DNA from: J088 sp003695505 [NCBI: Candidatus Dadabacteria bacterium]
GTDB lineage: Bacteria > J088
Direction: 5' to 3'
Length of the DNA stretch: 8,774 nucleotides
Assembly (NCBI GenBank): GCA_003695505.1
Contig: RFIY01000189.1
Span: 1 to 8,774 of the forward strand
Shown here: positions 1 through 6,364 of the stretch, in pieces
Layout of the letters: every line of letters starts with the position of its first letter
Position numbering within the stretch: the stretch's first letter is position 1
The notes under the pieces: generated by a model
Told to the model about the DNA's origin: nothing
The model's database searches: none
Seen by the model: only the letters and a program-made list of their open reading frames with translations
Position numbers and translations under genes: made by a program

Positions 1-389
1 CGGCCACGCCCACCGAAGGCCGGCAGCCTGGCGAGAAGGTCAAGGCGGTCCTGTTCCGGCAGGCTCCGGACATCGATCCGCTCCAGAATGAATCCCATGG
101 CTTCCACGGACTGAATCGCCATGTCCCGAATCATGGCGAAATTGTCTCGTGTAATTGGATCTGTTTCCTGATACAGCAGCCCCACGTCATCGTCGTAGAG
201 ATGATAATGGACGAACAGTTTCACTCCCTGACTGTCACGCGTGATCACGATTGTGGCTTCGCTGTGTTGCGTCGGATACGATTCCGCACTCATCAGGTTT
301 TCGTTGATGGAGCGATGCAACTCGACGATGGCCCCGGGTTGTTCGCGAAATTCCGCAAGGTCAGCGCGATCTGGCAAGCGTTCGATCAT
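1..389 (-). CDS. Unrecognised protein, 3' end outside window
   Basis: This is an open frame of 129 codons without a stop that runs off the left edge, so the C-terminus is missing. It begins with ATG at 389, only 4 bp after the stop of the methylthioadenosine phosphorylase gene, so translation is probably coupled to that gene; no convincing Shine-Dalgarno is present. The visible protein starts MIERLPDRADLAEF and is acidic and soluble-looking, with no signal peptide or membrane segment. It has an alternating hydrophobic stretch at about residues 46-62 (ATIVITRD, VKLFVHYHLYDDD), which suggests beta strands, followed by a likely helix at about 84-100. I do not recognise a family and no catalytic motif stands out. 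Position and spacing make it the last visible member of the rlmN-phosphorylase unit. That it is a real gene rests on the full-length open frame, coding-like composition and tight spacing. Confidence 0.72.
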   Translation of the reverse strand, partial: MIERLPDRADLAEFREQPGAIVELHRSINENLMSAESYPTQHSEATIVITRDSQGVKLFVHYHLYDDDVGLLYQETDPITRDNFAMIRDMAIQSVEAMGFILERIDVRSLPEQDRLDLLARLPAFGGRG

Positions 390-393
390 CGCA

Positions 394-1257
394 TCACTCT
401 GCAATCAGCCAGTTGATGGGATGCTGCCCGGAGCGGGCGTCCGGATGCGTGACAACCCAATGGTCAAGACTCCCGTGTTCGTTATGCGATGCGGGCAGTT
501 CCAGTTCAAGCAGCCGTTCGATGACGGCGCGTGCGCGCGCGATATTGGCCCGCATGGTTTCGAGGACCTCATCGACGGCCGCCCCTCCCTCGTGCGCACG
601 CCACGAGTCGTAGTCGGTGACCAGGCACAGCGACGCATAGCAGATCCCAAGTTCGGCACAAAACCGGCTCTCGGTTGCGTTGGTCATGCCGATCAGATCG
701 GCGCCCCATTGACGAAACAACGCGCTCTCGGCCCTTGTACCGAACTGTGGGCCTTCGATGCATACATAGGTTTCTGCCGATACGGCAGGCACACCGGCCT
801 GGTCGGCGAGTGCCGCGATGCGGCTCCGCCAGTCTGCACATACGGGATCGGCAAGCGATGCATGTCCAACGACGCCGTCTCCAAAATAACTACGTTTGCG
901 ATTCCAGGCCAGATCAATGAACTGTGTCGGCAACGCCAGTTGACCAGGGCCGATGGCTTCCCGCAGGCTGCCGACAGCGGAAACGGACAATACGCGACGT
1001 GCGCCCAGCCGATACAACGCCGCGACGTTCGCAGCGTAGGGCACCTCAGACGGCAGCAGTCGATGGCCTGGGCCGTGTCTCGGCAAGAACAACAAATCGA
1101 CATATTTGCCGGAAATCCGCAGCAGATCGCCGGAGGGACGGCCCCAGGGCGTTTCTGGCGCCTCGACCCGAGCTGCACCGTGATGCTCGAGATCTGACAG
1201 CCCGCTGCCGCCAATGACCCCGACAACCGGGCGCGCCTGTTCGTTCCGGGCGTTCAT
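394..1257 (-). CDS. mtnP: 5'-methylthioadenosine phosphorylase (MTAP/PNP family)
   Basis: The 287-aa cytoplasmic enzyme is predicted to cleave 5'-methylthioadenosine with phosphate to adenine and 5-methylthioribose-1-phosphate, in salvage of the by-product of polyamine synthesis. Family landmarks appear in order: the phosphate-binding GVIGGSGL (13-20), RHGPGHRLLPSEVPY (60-74), SAVGSL (93-98), IEGPQFGTRAES (168-179), IGMTNATES (189-197) and the base-recognition segment TDYDSW (214-219). TDYDxW is the signature of adenine-specific MTAP; the methylthioinosine phosphorylases of pseudomonads lack it, which favours MTAP. Oddities are Gly in place of the usual Ser in the QF(S)TRAES motif, and NATESRF where MPEAxL is typical. 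The C-terminal GSLDHWVVTHPDAR resembles the tail of bacterial homologues. ATG at 1257 overlaps the rlmN stop as ATGA, indicating translational coupling. Family assignment is firm; substrate preference is inferred. Confidence 0.93.
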   Translation of the reverse strand: MNARNEQARPVVGVIGGSGLSDLEHHGAARVEAPETPWGRPSGDLLRISGKYVDLLFLPRHGPGHRLLPSEVPYAANVAALYRLGARRVLSVSAVGSLREAIGPGQLALPTQFIDLAWNRKRSYFGDGVVGHASLADPVCADWRSRIAALADQAGVPAVSAETYVCIEGPQFGTRAESALFRQWGADLIGMTNATESRFCAELGICYASLCLVTDYDSWRAHEGGAAVDEVLETMRANIARARAVIERLLELELPASHNEHGSLDHWVVTHPDARSGQHPINWLIAE

Positions 1258-2330
1258 GATCGTTCGGAAAGCTCCACAAGATCAACGGGTACTGCGTGTT
1301 CTGTGGTATTTAACGTACCACAGGCCGCGAGGATATTCCGCCCGCGCGTTCGCCGGATAAAACACGATATCGATGCATCCTGCAGCAAACGCTGAAAACG
1401 CTCCACGGCCGGGCGTGCAGGTCGGCTGTAACGCCCGCCGGGCCACGGATTGAACGGGATCAGATTGACCATTGCATTCAGCCCCGAAACATACCGAATC
1501 AGCTCGCGCGCGTCATCCTCGCTGTCGTTGATACCGGCAAGCAGCACGACTTCGAAGGTCAATTTTCGGTTTCGCAACGCACGGATTTCGTCAAGCAGCA
1601 GCGCGCGCAGTTCGTCCGCCGGCAGGCCTCGTTCCGCCGGTACGATACCCGCACGCACATCAGGGCGCGCCGCATGCAACGAAATCGCGAGATTGACACG
1701 CGATTCGCGTATCAGCCGACGTAGCGGCGCTGCGATTCCGACGGTACTGATCGTGACCCGGTCCGGCGACCATCCGAGTCCGTCTGTCGAAATGATCCAG
1801 TCCAGCGCGGTCCGAACGGCGTACTCGTTGTGCAGCGGCTCCCCCATCCCCATAAACACCAGGTTCGTCAGCCCGCGGTCGCCGCGATCTCGGAGCAGTC
1901 GATCGACCAGCAAAATCTGGCCGAGGATCTCGCCGCCGGTCAGATTCCGTTGCAGGCGCATTTCGCCGGTACTGCAAAAGGTGCACCCCATCGCGCAACC
2001 GACCTGCGAGGACACGCACAAGGTACGCCGATCCCGGTCCGGGATCATGACCATCTGCATCCGTTGGCCGTCGCGCAGCGTCACCACCCACTTCTCGGTT
2101 GCGTCTTCTGGATCCCGCCAGTGCTGCAACTCCTGCCACCAGGACCAGTCGAGTTCCTCGAACACCTGGTTGCAGAGTTCCGCGGACCAGGTCGTAATGC
2201 GCGCTTCACCACTTGCGGCATATTTGCGCTGCGCCTCGAACAGTTGCCGGGCCCGGTACCCGGGCCACCCATGCTCAGCAAACCATTGCCGCAGTTCGGC
2301 GGGTGGCATATCAGCAGGTAACGATTTCAT
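1254..2330 (-). CDS. rlmN: Radical SAM RNA (adenine-C2) methyltransferase RlmN
   Basis: RlmN uses two SAM molecules and a 4Fe-4S cluster to methylate C2 of A2503 in 23S rRNA and of A37 in some tRNAs. The radical SAM motif CAMGCTFC (Cys 112, 116, 119) is present, along with the conserved TLCVSSQVG just before it (Cys105), the SAM-binding GMGEPL (161-166) and the methyl-carrying Cys337 in AACGTL near the C-terminus. The N-terminus (ELRQWFAEHGWPGYRARQLF) matches the family's small accessory domain. I chose ATG at 2330 (358 aa) because family similarity starts just after it. ATG 2348 and GTG 2384 (376 aa) are in-frame alternatives, and none has a clear Shine-Dalgarno. The tail RGRNILAACGTL departs from the common RGxDIxAACGQL. 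The gene sits 99 bp after the IHF-like gene and overlaps the phosphorylase by 4 bp, not in the ndk-rlmN-pilW context common in gammaproteobacteria, so it could be a second copy. Confidence 0.93.
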   Translation of the reverse strand: MKSLPADMPPAELRQWFAEHGWPGYRARQLFEAQRKYAASGEARITTWSAELCNQVFEELDWSWWQELQHWRDPEDATEKWVVTLRDGQRMQMVMIPDRDRRTLCVSSQVGCAMGCTFCSTGEMRLQRNLTGGEILGQILLVDRLLRDRGDRGLTNLVFMGMGEPLHNEYAVRTALDWIISTDGLGWSPDRVTISTVGIAAPLRRLIRESRVNLAISLHAARPDVRAGIVPAERGLPADELRALLLDEIRALRNRKLTFEVVLLAGINDSEDDARELIRYVSGLNAMVNLIPFNPWPGGRYSRPARPAVERFQRLLQDASISCFIRRTRGRNILAACGTLNTTEHAVPVDLVELSERS

Positions 2331-2429
2331 AGAAAGATGCGCCACCATTCTGGAAAATGCGGGAACGCGCGATGCGCAGGCCACGCGGCTGGACGAGCGG
2401 CATCATCGCGAATCGGTGAATCGAACGAG

Positions 2430-2711
2430 TCAGGAGCGCTGGTCTTCGTCGACCTCGAGCAGGCGGCTCTGCCGAAACAATGGTAATCGCTTCGGAAGGA
2501 CATCGACCGTTTCCCCGGTACGCGGATTACGTCCGCGGTATCCGTTGTAGCGGTGGACGCGGAATGAACCGAAACCGCGAATCTCGATGCGCTCCCCACG
2601 TTCCAGCGAACGGGTCATCATCTCGAAGAACAGATCGACCGCTTCCTTGGCCATCCGCTTCGAAATACCCATTTCGTCTGCCAACGCTGTCACGAGGTCG
2701 CTTTTTTTCAC
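2430..2711 (-). CDS. HU/IHF-family DNA-binding protein, IHF-beta-like
   Basis: This 93-aa protein has the usual length for the family and should form a dimer that bends DNA in the nucleoid. Family features are the N-terminal helices starting MKKSDLVTALADEMGISK, the GERIEIRGFGSF segment (39-50) that is strongly IHF-beta-like, and the beta-arm tip RNPRTG (61-66) with the intercalating Pro63. The end differs from textbook IHF-beta: where most members read VPHFKPGKEL this one has LPLFRQSRLLEVDEDQRS, lacking the PGK motif and carrying an acidic tail. Whether it pairs with an IHF-alpha or works as a homodimer like HU cannot be told from sequence. The start is GTG at 2711 (VKKSDL), with no strong Shine-Dalgarno. 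It is preceded by an excellent sigma-70 promoter, so it is probably transcribed more strongly than the genes before it and may lead the rlmN unit. Confidence 0.9.
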   Translation of the reverse strand: MKKSDLVTALADEMGISKRMAKEAVDLFFEMMTRSLERGERIEIRGFGSFRVHRYNGYRGRNPRTGETVDVLPKRLPLFRQSRLLEVDEDQRS

Positions 2712-2749
2712 GGCGTCAGATTCTTGTCCTGGTCCGGGTGTTCAAGGTT

Positions 2750-2777
2750 ATTCTAGCGAACAAAACGCTGTTGTCAA
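2750..2777 (-). promoter_or_regulatory. Sigma-70-type promoter for the IHF-like gene
   Basis: Reading the minus strand, a perfect -35 TTGACA (2777-2772) and a -10 TAGAAT (2755-2750) are separated by 16 bp. This would start transcription near 2743, giving a leader of about 32 nt before the GTG at 2711. It lies in the longest gap of the minus-strand gene run (2712-2815). No terminator with a T-run was found between the upstream pterin-synthase-like gene and this site, so readthrough from the glpD unit remains possible. Confidence 0.75.
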
Positions 2778-2815
2778 GTCAGATTGTCCCGCAACCTGTT
2801 GACGCATCAGGAATT

Positions 2816-3193
2816 TTAGGTACTGCCCCCGTCAGACACATCTTCACTCCAGGTCATCGCGTATCGGGGTGGCGCGGACAGCTCGACATGTTTCAGTCCG
2901 GCAATCCGTTCCCGCAGGCGCGCAACCAGCCACATCAGGATCGCCTCGAAACTTGGATAATCGATCAGATCCGCAAGATTGCGCCCATTCAGCTCTGTGA
3001 CGACATCCTGCGTCGCCGTTTCGATCGCCACGAGATCGGTCGTCCACGGTTTGCCGCCCTCTGGCAGCGCCACGACCGCCGTTACCTTTACGACGAAGCG
3101 ATATCCATGCGGGTGACGACATTCCCCCTGATGATCAGGAATCGACATACGCGCACGGAAATCCGTGCTGACCGACAGTTCAAGTTGCGCCAT
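2816..3193 (-). CDS. Degenerate 6-pyruvoyl/6-carboxy-tetrahydropterin synthase-like (QueD-like) protein
   Basis: The 125-aa protein has about the length of E. coli QueD (about 120 aa), and its motifs fall in the same order and spacing as in the T-fold pterin synthase family. By eye, FRARM (12-16) aligns with FEAAH, CRHPHGYRF (25-33) with CGRLHGHSF, TTDL with IIDF, LNG (68-70) with LDH, and PSFE (80-83) with PTSE. The comparison shows Cys25, His29 and Glu83 kept. The first zinc ligand His is Met16, the third is Tyr31, the catalytic Asp-His pair is Asn69-Gly70, and the terminal pterin-binding Glu is gone (LSAPPRYAMTW). QueD chemistry is therefore unlikely; binding or structural roles are open. 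ATG at 3193 lies inside the end of glpD (14 bp overlap), with a weak GAGCGGGG just upstream. A longer in-frame reading to 3406 lies entirely within glpD and was not accepted. Family membership is moderate, function unknown. Confidence 0.7.
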   Translation of the reverse strand: MAQLELSVSTDFRARMSIPDHQGECRHPHGYRFVVKVTAVVALPEGGKPWTTDLVAIETATQDVVTELNGRNLADLIDYPSFEAILMWLVARLRERIAGLKHVELSAPPRYAMTWSEDVSDGGST

Positions 3194-4802
3194 CGCCCCG
3201 CTCACGAAACGCCAGTCCGCGCTGCACACGTTCATGCCATCGCTGCAGCGCGGCGGCTCTGTCGCCTGGACTCCAGTCGTGTCGGTCCGCGAGCATGTCG
3301 GCAACGGCTTCGGCGATCGCGTTGAGTTCCGATGGTGCCTGATAGTACAATTCGGTGCGGCGCAACAGCACGTCCTCGACTTCCGCAACACGCTCGTGTT
3401 CGACAATGTATGTCAACTCACCCTCCGTCCAGGGTAGCCCTTGCGCCAACCGCCTGGGCTGCGCCTCGATGTATGGCCAGACGTGGACAAACCTCGTCCC
3501 GTATTGCATCGCCAGATGTTGCGCCAGCTCCGCATCGCCACAAAGCCGTTCGATTCGCGCAATCAGATCCGCCAGCCCTTCCTCGTCGAACAGCCCGCGC
3601 GCCCCCGGCAGCGGCTCTCGTGCGGTCTGGCAACGTTGAAGCTGACTCTGCCTGTCCGCCGGCAGGCGTTTCTGGGCGGCATCGACGGCTTCGGCTGCCA
3701 TCAGGCGGTACGTCGTCAGCTTGCCGCCTTCGATGCTGAAGAAACAGGGTGCCGGCTCGACGATCTGGTGTTCGCGGCTGGTCTGGTAAGCACTCTTGCC
3801 AGCTTCCTGAACCAACGGTCGCAGACCGGCCCACGTCGCGACGACGTCCTGCTCGCTGATGTCGGCCTCGGGAAAATACCATTGCAGCAGTTCCAGCAGG
3901 TATTGGGCATCATCGGCCGTGACCTCTGGTTCGTCCACGTCGCCGTCGTAGTCCGTATCCGTGGTGCCGCAATACAGAAAATGTCGTCCCGGAATGATGA
4001 ACGTCGCCCGCCGATCGCGTGGGTGCTCGAATGCCACGGCGTCCGGGATGCGCAATCGATCCGCCCGCAGCACCAGATGGATGCCCTTCGTCGGGCGTAG
4101 CGACACATCCAGGCCATCGATCCAGGCGCCGAGGGCGCGGTTTCCCCACGGCCCCACTGCCGCCACAACGGTACGGGTCAGCACCGTCTCTGTCTGCTCG
4201 CCTCGCCGGATCGAGATGTGCCACCAGCCGTCTCGCCGTTCTGCCTCCACAACCGGCGAATAATTGAATGCCAGCCCCCCAGCTTCTTCACCGCCGACGA
4301 TGTTTTCCCAGACAAGCCGCGCATCACTGGTCGCGGCGTCGTAGTACAGCAGACTGCCGCGCAACCCATCTTCGCGCAATTCGGGCACATGCGCGATCGT
4401 GTCAGTGGCGGAAAACGCGCGATGCCGCGCGTCGACGCGAAAGCCCGTCAGCGCCTCGTACAGAAACAGACCGATACGCATAATGCCGGGGCCGGGACGT
4501 TGCCCGGCATAACGCGGGAACCAGAAACCCATCGGCCGCACCAGATGGCGCGCCAGCGACCGAAGCCGCCGACGTTCGTTCACGGACTCATAGATCAGGT
4601 GCAGGTCGCCCTGCTGCAAATAACGGAGTCCACCGTGAATCAGCTTCGACGATCGGCTGCTGGTTCCGCTGGCAAAATCCCGCTTTTCAAACAACGCGAC
4701 GTCCATGCCGCGCAGCGCGGCATCCCGGAATATACCTGCTCCGGTAATCCCGCCGCCGATGACAACCAGGTCGAACTGCCGACCGTCCAGTGCGGTTGCC
4801 AC
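3180..4802 (-). CDS. glpD: FAD-dependent glycerol-3-phosphate dehydrogenase (GlpD/GlpA family)
   Basis: This 540-aa flavoprotein is predicted to oxidise sn-glycerol-3-phosphate to dihydroxyacetone phosphate at the inner membrane, passing electrons to quinone. The N-terminus holds the FAD-binding Rossmann motif FDLVVIGGGITGAG (10-23). It is followed by FASGTSSRSSKLIHGGLRYL (43-62), the classic GlpD signature, then RPTKGIHLV (236-244), the substrate-region segment around TWAGLRPL (323-330), IEGGKLTTYRLMAAEA (357-372) and a C-terminal domain with EVEDVLLRRTELYY (474-487). GTG at 4802 was chosen because it lies 5 bp after the DUF445 stop and just before the FAD motif. An upstream in-frame start at 4898 would overlap DUF445 by about 90 bp and add residues with no family similarity. 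No clear Shine-Dalgarno is seen, so coupling to DUF445 is likely. No glpF, glpK or glpR is in view. The gene is full length with no visible damage. Confidence 0.93.
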   Translation of the reverse strand: MATALDGRQFDLVVIGGGITGAGIFRDAALRGMDVALFEKRDFASGTSSRSSKLIHGGLRYLQQGDLHLIYESVNERRRLRSLARHLVRPMGFWFPRYAGQRPGPGIMRIGLFLYEALTGFRVDARHRAFSATDTIAHVPELREDGLRGSLLYYDAATSDARLVWENIVGGEEAGGLAFNYSPVVEAERRDGWWHISIRRGEQTETVLTRTVVAAVGPWGNRALGAWIDGLDVSLRPTKGIHLVLRADRLRIPDAVAFEHPRDRRATFIIPGRHFLYCGTTDTDYDGDVDEPEVTADDAQYLLELLQWYFPEADISEQDVVATWAGLRPLVQEAGKSAYQTSREHQIVEPAPCFFSIEGGKLTTYRLMAAEAVDAAQKRLPADRQSQLQRCQTAREPLPGARGLFDEEGLADLIARIERLCGDAELAQHLAMQYGTRFVHVWPYIEAQPRRLAQGLPWTEGELTYIVEHERVAEVEDVLLRRTELYYQAPSELNAIAEAVADMLADRHDWSPGDRAAALQRWHERVQRGLAFRERGDGAT

Positions 4803-4807
4803 CGGGA

Positions 4808-6040
4808 CTATTTCAGAAGGGTTTCGCTGAACATGTAGACGACCTGCATCCAGCCCGCGATGCCGCCCAGGACCGCACCGAGTGCGATCAGCTTCCACTC
4901 ATCCTTCTGGAACGCCGGACGCAGAACCCCTTCGAATTCCTCCGGATCGAGTTTTTTCATACGCTCGGACAATTCGCTGAACACATCAACCGACTTTTCG
5001 ACGAATGTCCAGAGGAAGCCGCCCTCGCGCGTCAGTTCCTCGTCGAGTCGGCCATAGATCTCTTCACGCAACTCGTCTTCGCTGATCTGACTGAAGATCA
5101 TTTGCGCCATGGGGTGCTGGCGGTACTGATCGATCAACGCGTCGAAATGTTTGCGCAGGATCTGCTCGATGACCTCCCGGCTTTCACCGTTCGTAATGAA
5201 GTCCACCATGTTCTTTGGATACAGGATCATCTGCGAGACAGTTGCGGCAAACTCTTCCGCGACTTCCTGCTGCCGTTTGTGAAACAGACCGTGCAATACG
5301 AACGGGCCAATCCTTTTCGGTTCCTTCGGCTCGAAAATCAGCTTCAGCGCCAGCCAGTTGGTTGCATACCCGACCAGCACGCCGGCGGCCGGCAGGATCC
5401 ACCACTTCGGGTAAAAAATCCAGACGATAAACTGGGGAATGCCGAAAAGGAACCCGAACCAGAGGCCAGAGTTCTTGACGAAGCGAAATTCTTCGCGACC
5501 GACCGACAGGAACATCTCGTTCATCAGAGGCCGATTCCGCTCGATCGTGCTGATGACGATCTTGCGCAAGCTGATGATGTCTTCGATATTCTCGGCAAAG
5601 TCCGCGAGGATGTCGCGCGCGACCTGTTCGACCTGCTGCAGAACCTGCGCACGAACCATCGCCTTCGCGTTGTCGTCGAGGTTCTGCCACATCTGCGGCG
5701 CAAACTTCTGCGCCGCGTCGTCCAGCGTCCGATCGACCATCTCTTCGAGCGCCGGCCGAACTTCGCTGACGAAGGTGTCTGGATCAAAATGCTCGAACAG
5801 GTCGCTCAGCTTGAGCAGACGGGTCTCGATCAGATGTGTCGAAAATTTCGCCAGTTCGACGGCGGCGCCGGGAACAACCCCCTGCCACCCGAGATACGGG
5901 GGAATGCCAACGAAGTCAATCGGATGGAACATCAGATAGACCGCGGCAACGTTGGTCACATACCCGATGATCCCGGCAATAAAGGGGATCAGCAACACAT
6001 ACCAGTTCTGGTGAACTGCGTCGATCAGGACTTGTATCAC
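4808..6040 (-). CDS. DUF445 family membrane protein
   Basis: This 410-aa inner-membrane protein belongs to the DUF445 (YheB-like) family, whose function is unknown. Predicted membrane segments lie near residues 13-38, 195-212, 213-236 and 383-403, with long amphipathic helical regions between. It has an internal duplication. GYVTNVAAVYLMFHP (26-40) is repeated as GYATNWLALKLIFEP (224-238). The later stretch FDPDTFVSEVRPAL (85-98) is echoed by LDPEEFEGVLRPAF (364-377). Each half is thus a membrane hairpin motif followed by a soluble helical part. The start is GTG at 6040 with no Shine-Dalgarno; a -10-like TATAGC ends only 2 bases before it. Being first in the run and 5 bp ahead of glpD, it is co-transcribed with glycerol-3-phosphate oxidation, but a shared role is only a guess. 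Confidence 0.88.
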   Translation of the reverse strand: MIQVLIDAVHQNWYVLLIPFIAGIIGYVTNVAAVYLMFHPIDFVGIPPYLGWQGVVPGAAVELAKFSTHLIETRLLKLSDLFEHFDPDTFVSEVRPALEEMVDRTLDDAAQKFAPQMWQNLDDNAKAMVRAQVLQQVEQVARDILADFAENIEDIISLRKIVISTIERNRPLMNEMFLSVGREEFRFVKNSGLWFGFLFGIPQFIVWIFYPKWWILPAAGVLVGYATNWLALKLIFEPKEPKRIGPFVLHGLFHKRQQEVAEEFAATVSQMILYPKNMVDFITNGESREVIEQILRKHFDALIDQYRQHPMAQMIFSQISEDELREEIYGRLDEELTREGGFLWTFVEKSVDVFSELSERMKKLDPEEFEGVLRPAFQKDEWKLIALGAVLGGIAGWMQVVYMFSETLLK

Positions 6041-6300
6041 GAGCTATACCGGTCCGGTGTCAGGTCAGTAAAAAAGTCAAAAATCGGGGCTGAAACACGC
6101 GGAAACGCCCGTTCAGGTTAGCACAAAACCGCCGTTTCCGGCGAGATCCCGTCCATTCGCCGCGGAGATCGGCCACGAAGCGGAAACCAGGCGGTTCCGG
6201 CGACGGCATCGTTGATCGTTTTGCGCCACGTTCCCCAAGCGGGGACGAAATGCGTCGCAGCCTTCCGCAGGTACAGGACACTCCAACGTCCGGCGCCGTC

Positions 6301-6331
6301 GTACAACGATGTGTACGTCGCGCATACGTCG
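6301..6331. promoter_or_regulatory. Possible operator: inverted and direct repeats before the response regulator
   Basis: A perfect 5-bp inverted repeat GTACA-6-TGTAC spans 6301-6316. A 7-bp direct repeat TACGTCG occurs at 6314-6320 and again at 6325-6331, an 11 bp spacing that puts both copies on the same face of the helix. Both structures overlap the -35 region and approach the -10 of the downstream promoter, where an activator or repressor would bind. No known regulator consensus is recognised, and short repeats like these can arise by chance. Confidence 0.35.
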
Positions 6332-6340
6332 TGATATGAT
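6312..6340 (+). promoter_or_regulatory. Extended -10 promoter for the response regulator pair
   Basis: The -10 hexamer TATGAT (6335-6340) is preceded by TGA (6332-6334), giving the extended -10 form TGnTATGAT. Seventeen bp upstream is a poor -35, TGTACG (6312-6317), as is common where an extended -10 compensates or an activator helps. Transcription would begin near 6347, about 26 nt before the GTG start. Confidence 0.5.
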
Positions 6341-6358
6341 TGTTGCGGCGGATGTTGC

Positions 6359-6364
6359 CAAGGA
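6359..6364 (+). promoter_or_regulatory. Strong ribosome binding site fixing the GTG start of the response regulator
   Basis: AAGGAG lies 8 nt before the GTG at 6373. It decides the start in favour of GTG 6373 over an in-frame ATG at 6340, which overlaps the -10 element and would add 11 residues ahead of the receiver domain. It is the only textbook Shine-Dalgarno seen in the window. Confidence 0.8.

Noticed and set aside
241-1197. 318-codon plus-strand frame opposite the phosphorylase
   Set aside because: No family features; it overlaps the whole of a well-supported enzyme gene on the minus strand.
1450-2550. 366-codon plus-strand frame opposite rlmN
   Set aside because: Ser/Arg-rich product typical of a GC-rich antisense frame; rlmN on the other strand has all catalytic motifs.
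2778-2815. Terminator after the pterin-synthase-like gene (CCTGATGCGTCAACAGG)
   Set aside because: The stem is short with a mismatch and no T-run follows; not enough to call termination.
2480-3325. 281-codon plus-strand frame across the IHF-like and pterin-synthase-like genes
   Set aside because: It runs antisense through two supported genes and a strong minus-strand promoter, and its product is Arg-rich without domains.
3194-3406. N-terminal extension of the pterin-synthase-like protein by 71 residues
   Set aside because: The extra part lies wholly inside glpD in another frame and has a shadow-like composition; similarity to the family begins just after ATG 3193.
3441-4100. 219-codon plus-strand frame opposite glpD
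   Set aside because: Shadow of glpD, which is intact and full of conserved motifs.
4803-4898. Longer GlpD starting at 4898
   Set aside because: It would overlap DUF445 by about 90 bp and the added residues do not resemble GlpD; GTG 4802 gives the usual family start.
4790-6121. 443-codon open frame on the plus strand opposite DUF445
   Set aside because: It is the antisense shadow of a gene with clear family motifs and membrane topology. Its product is a repetitive Asp/Leu/Arg/Gln mix with no domain, and it has no ribosome site.
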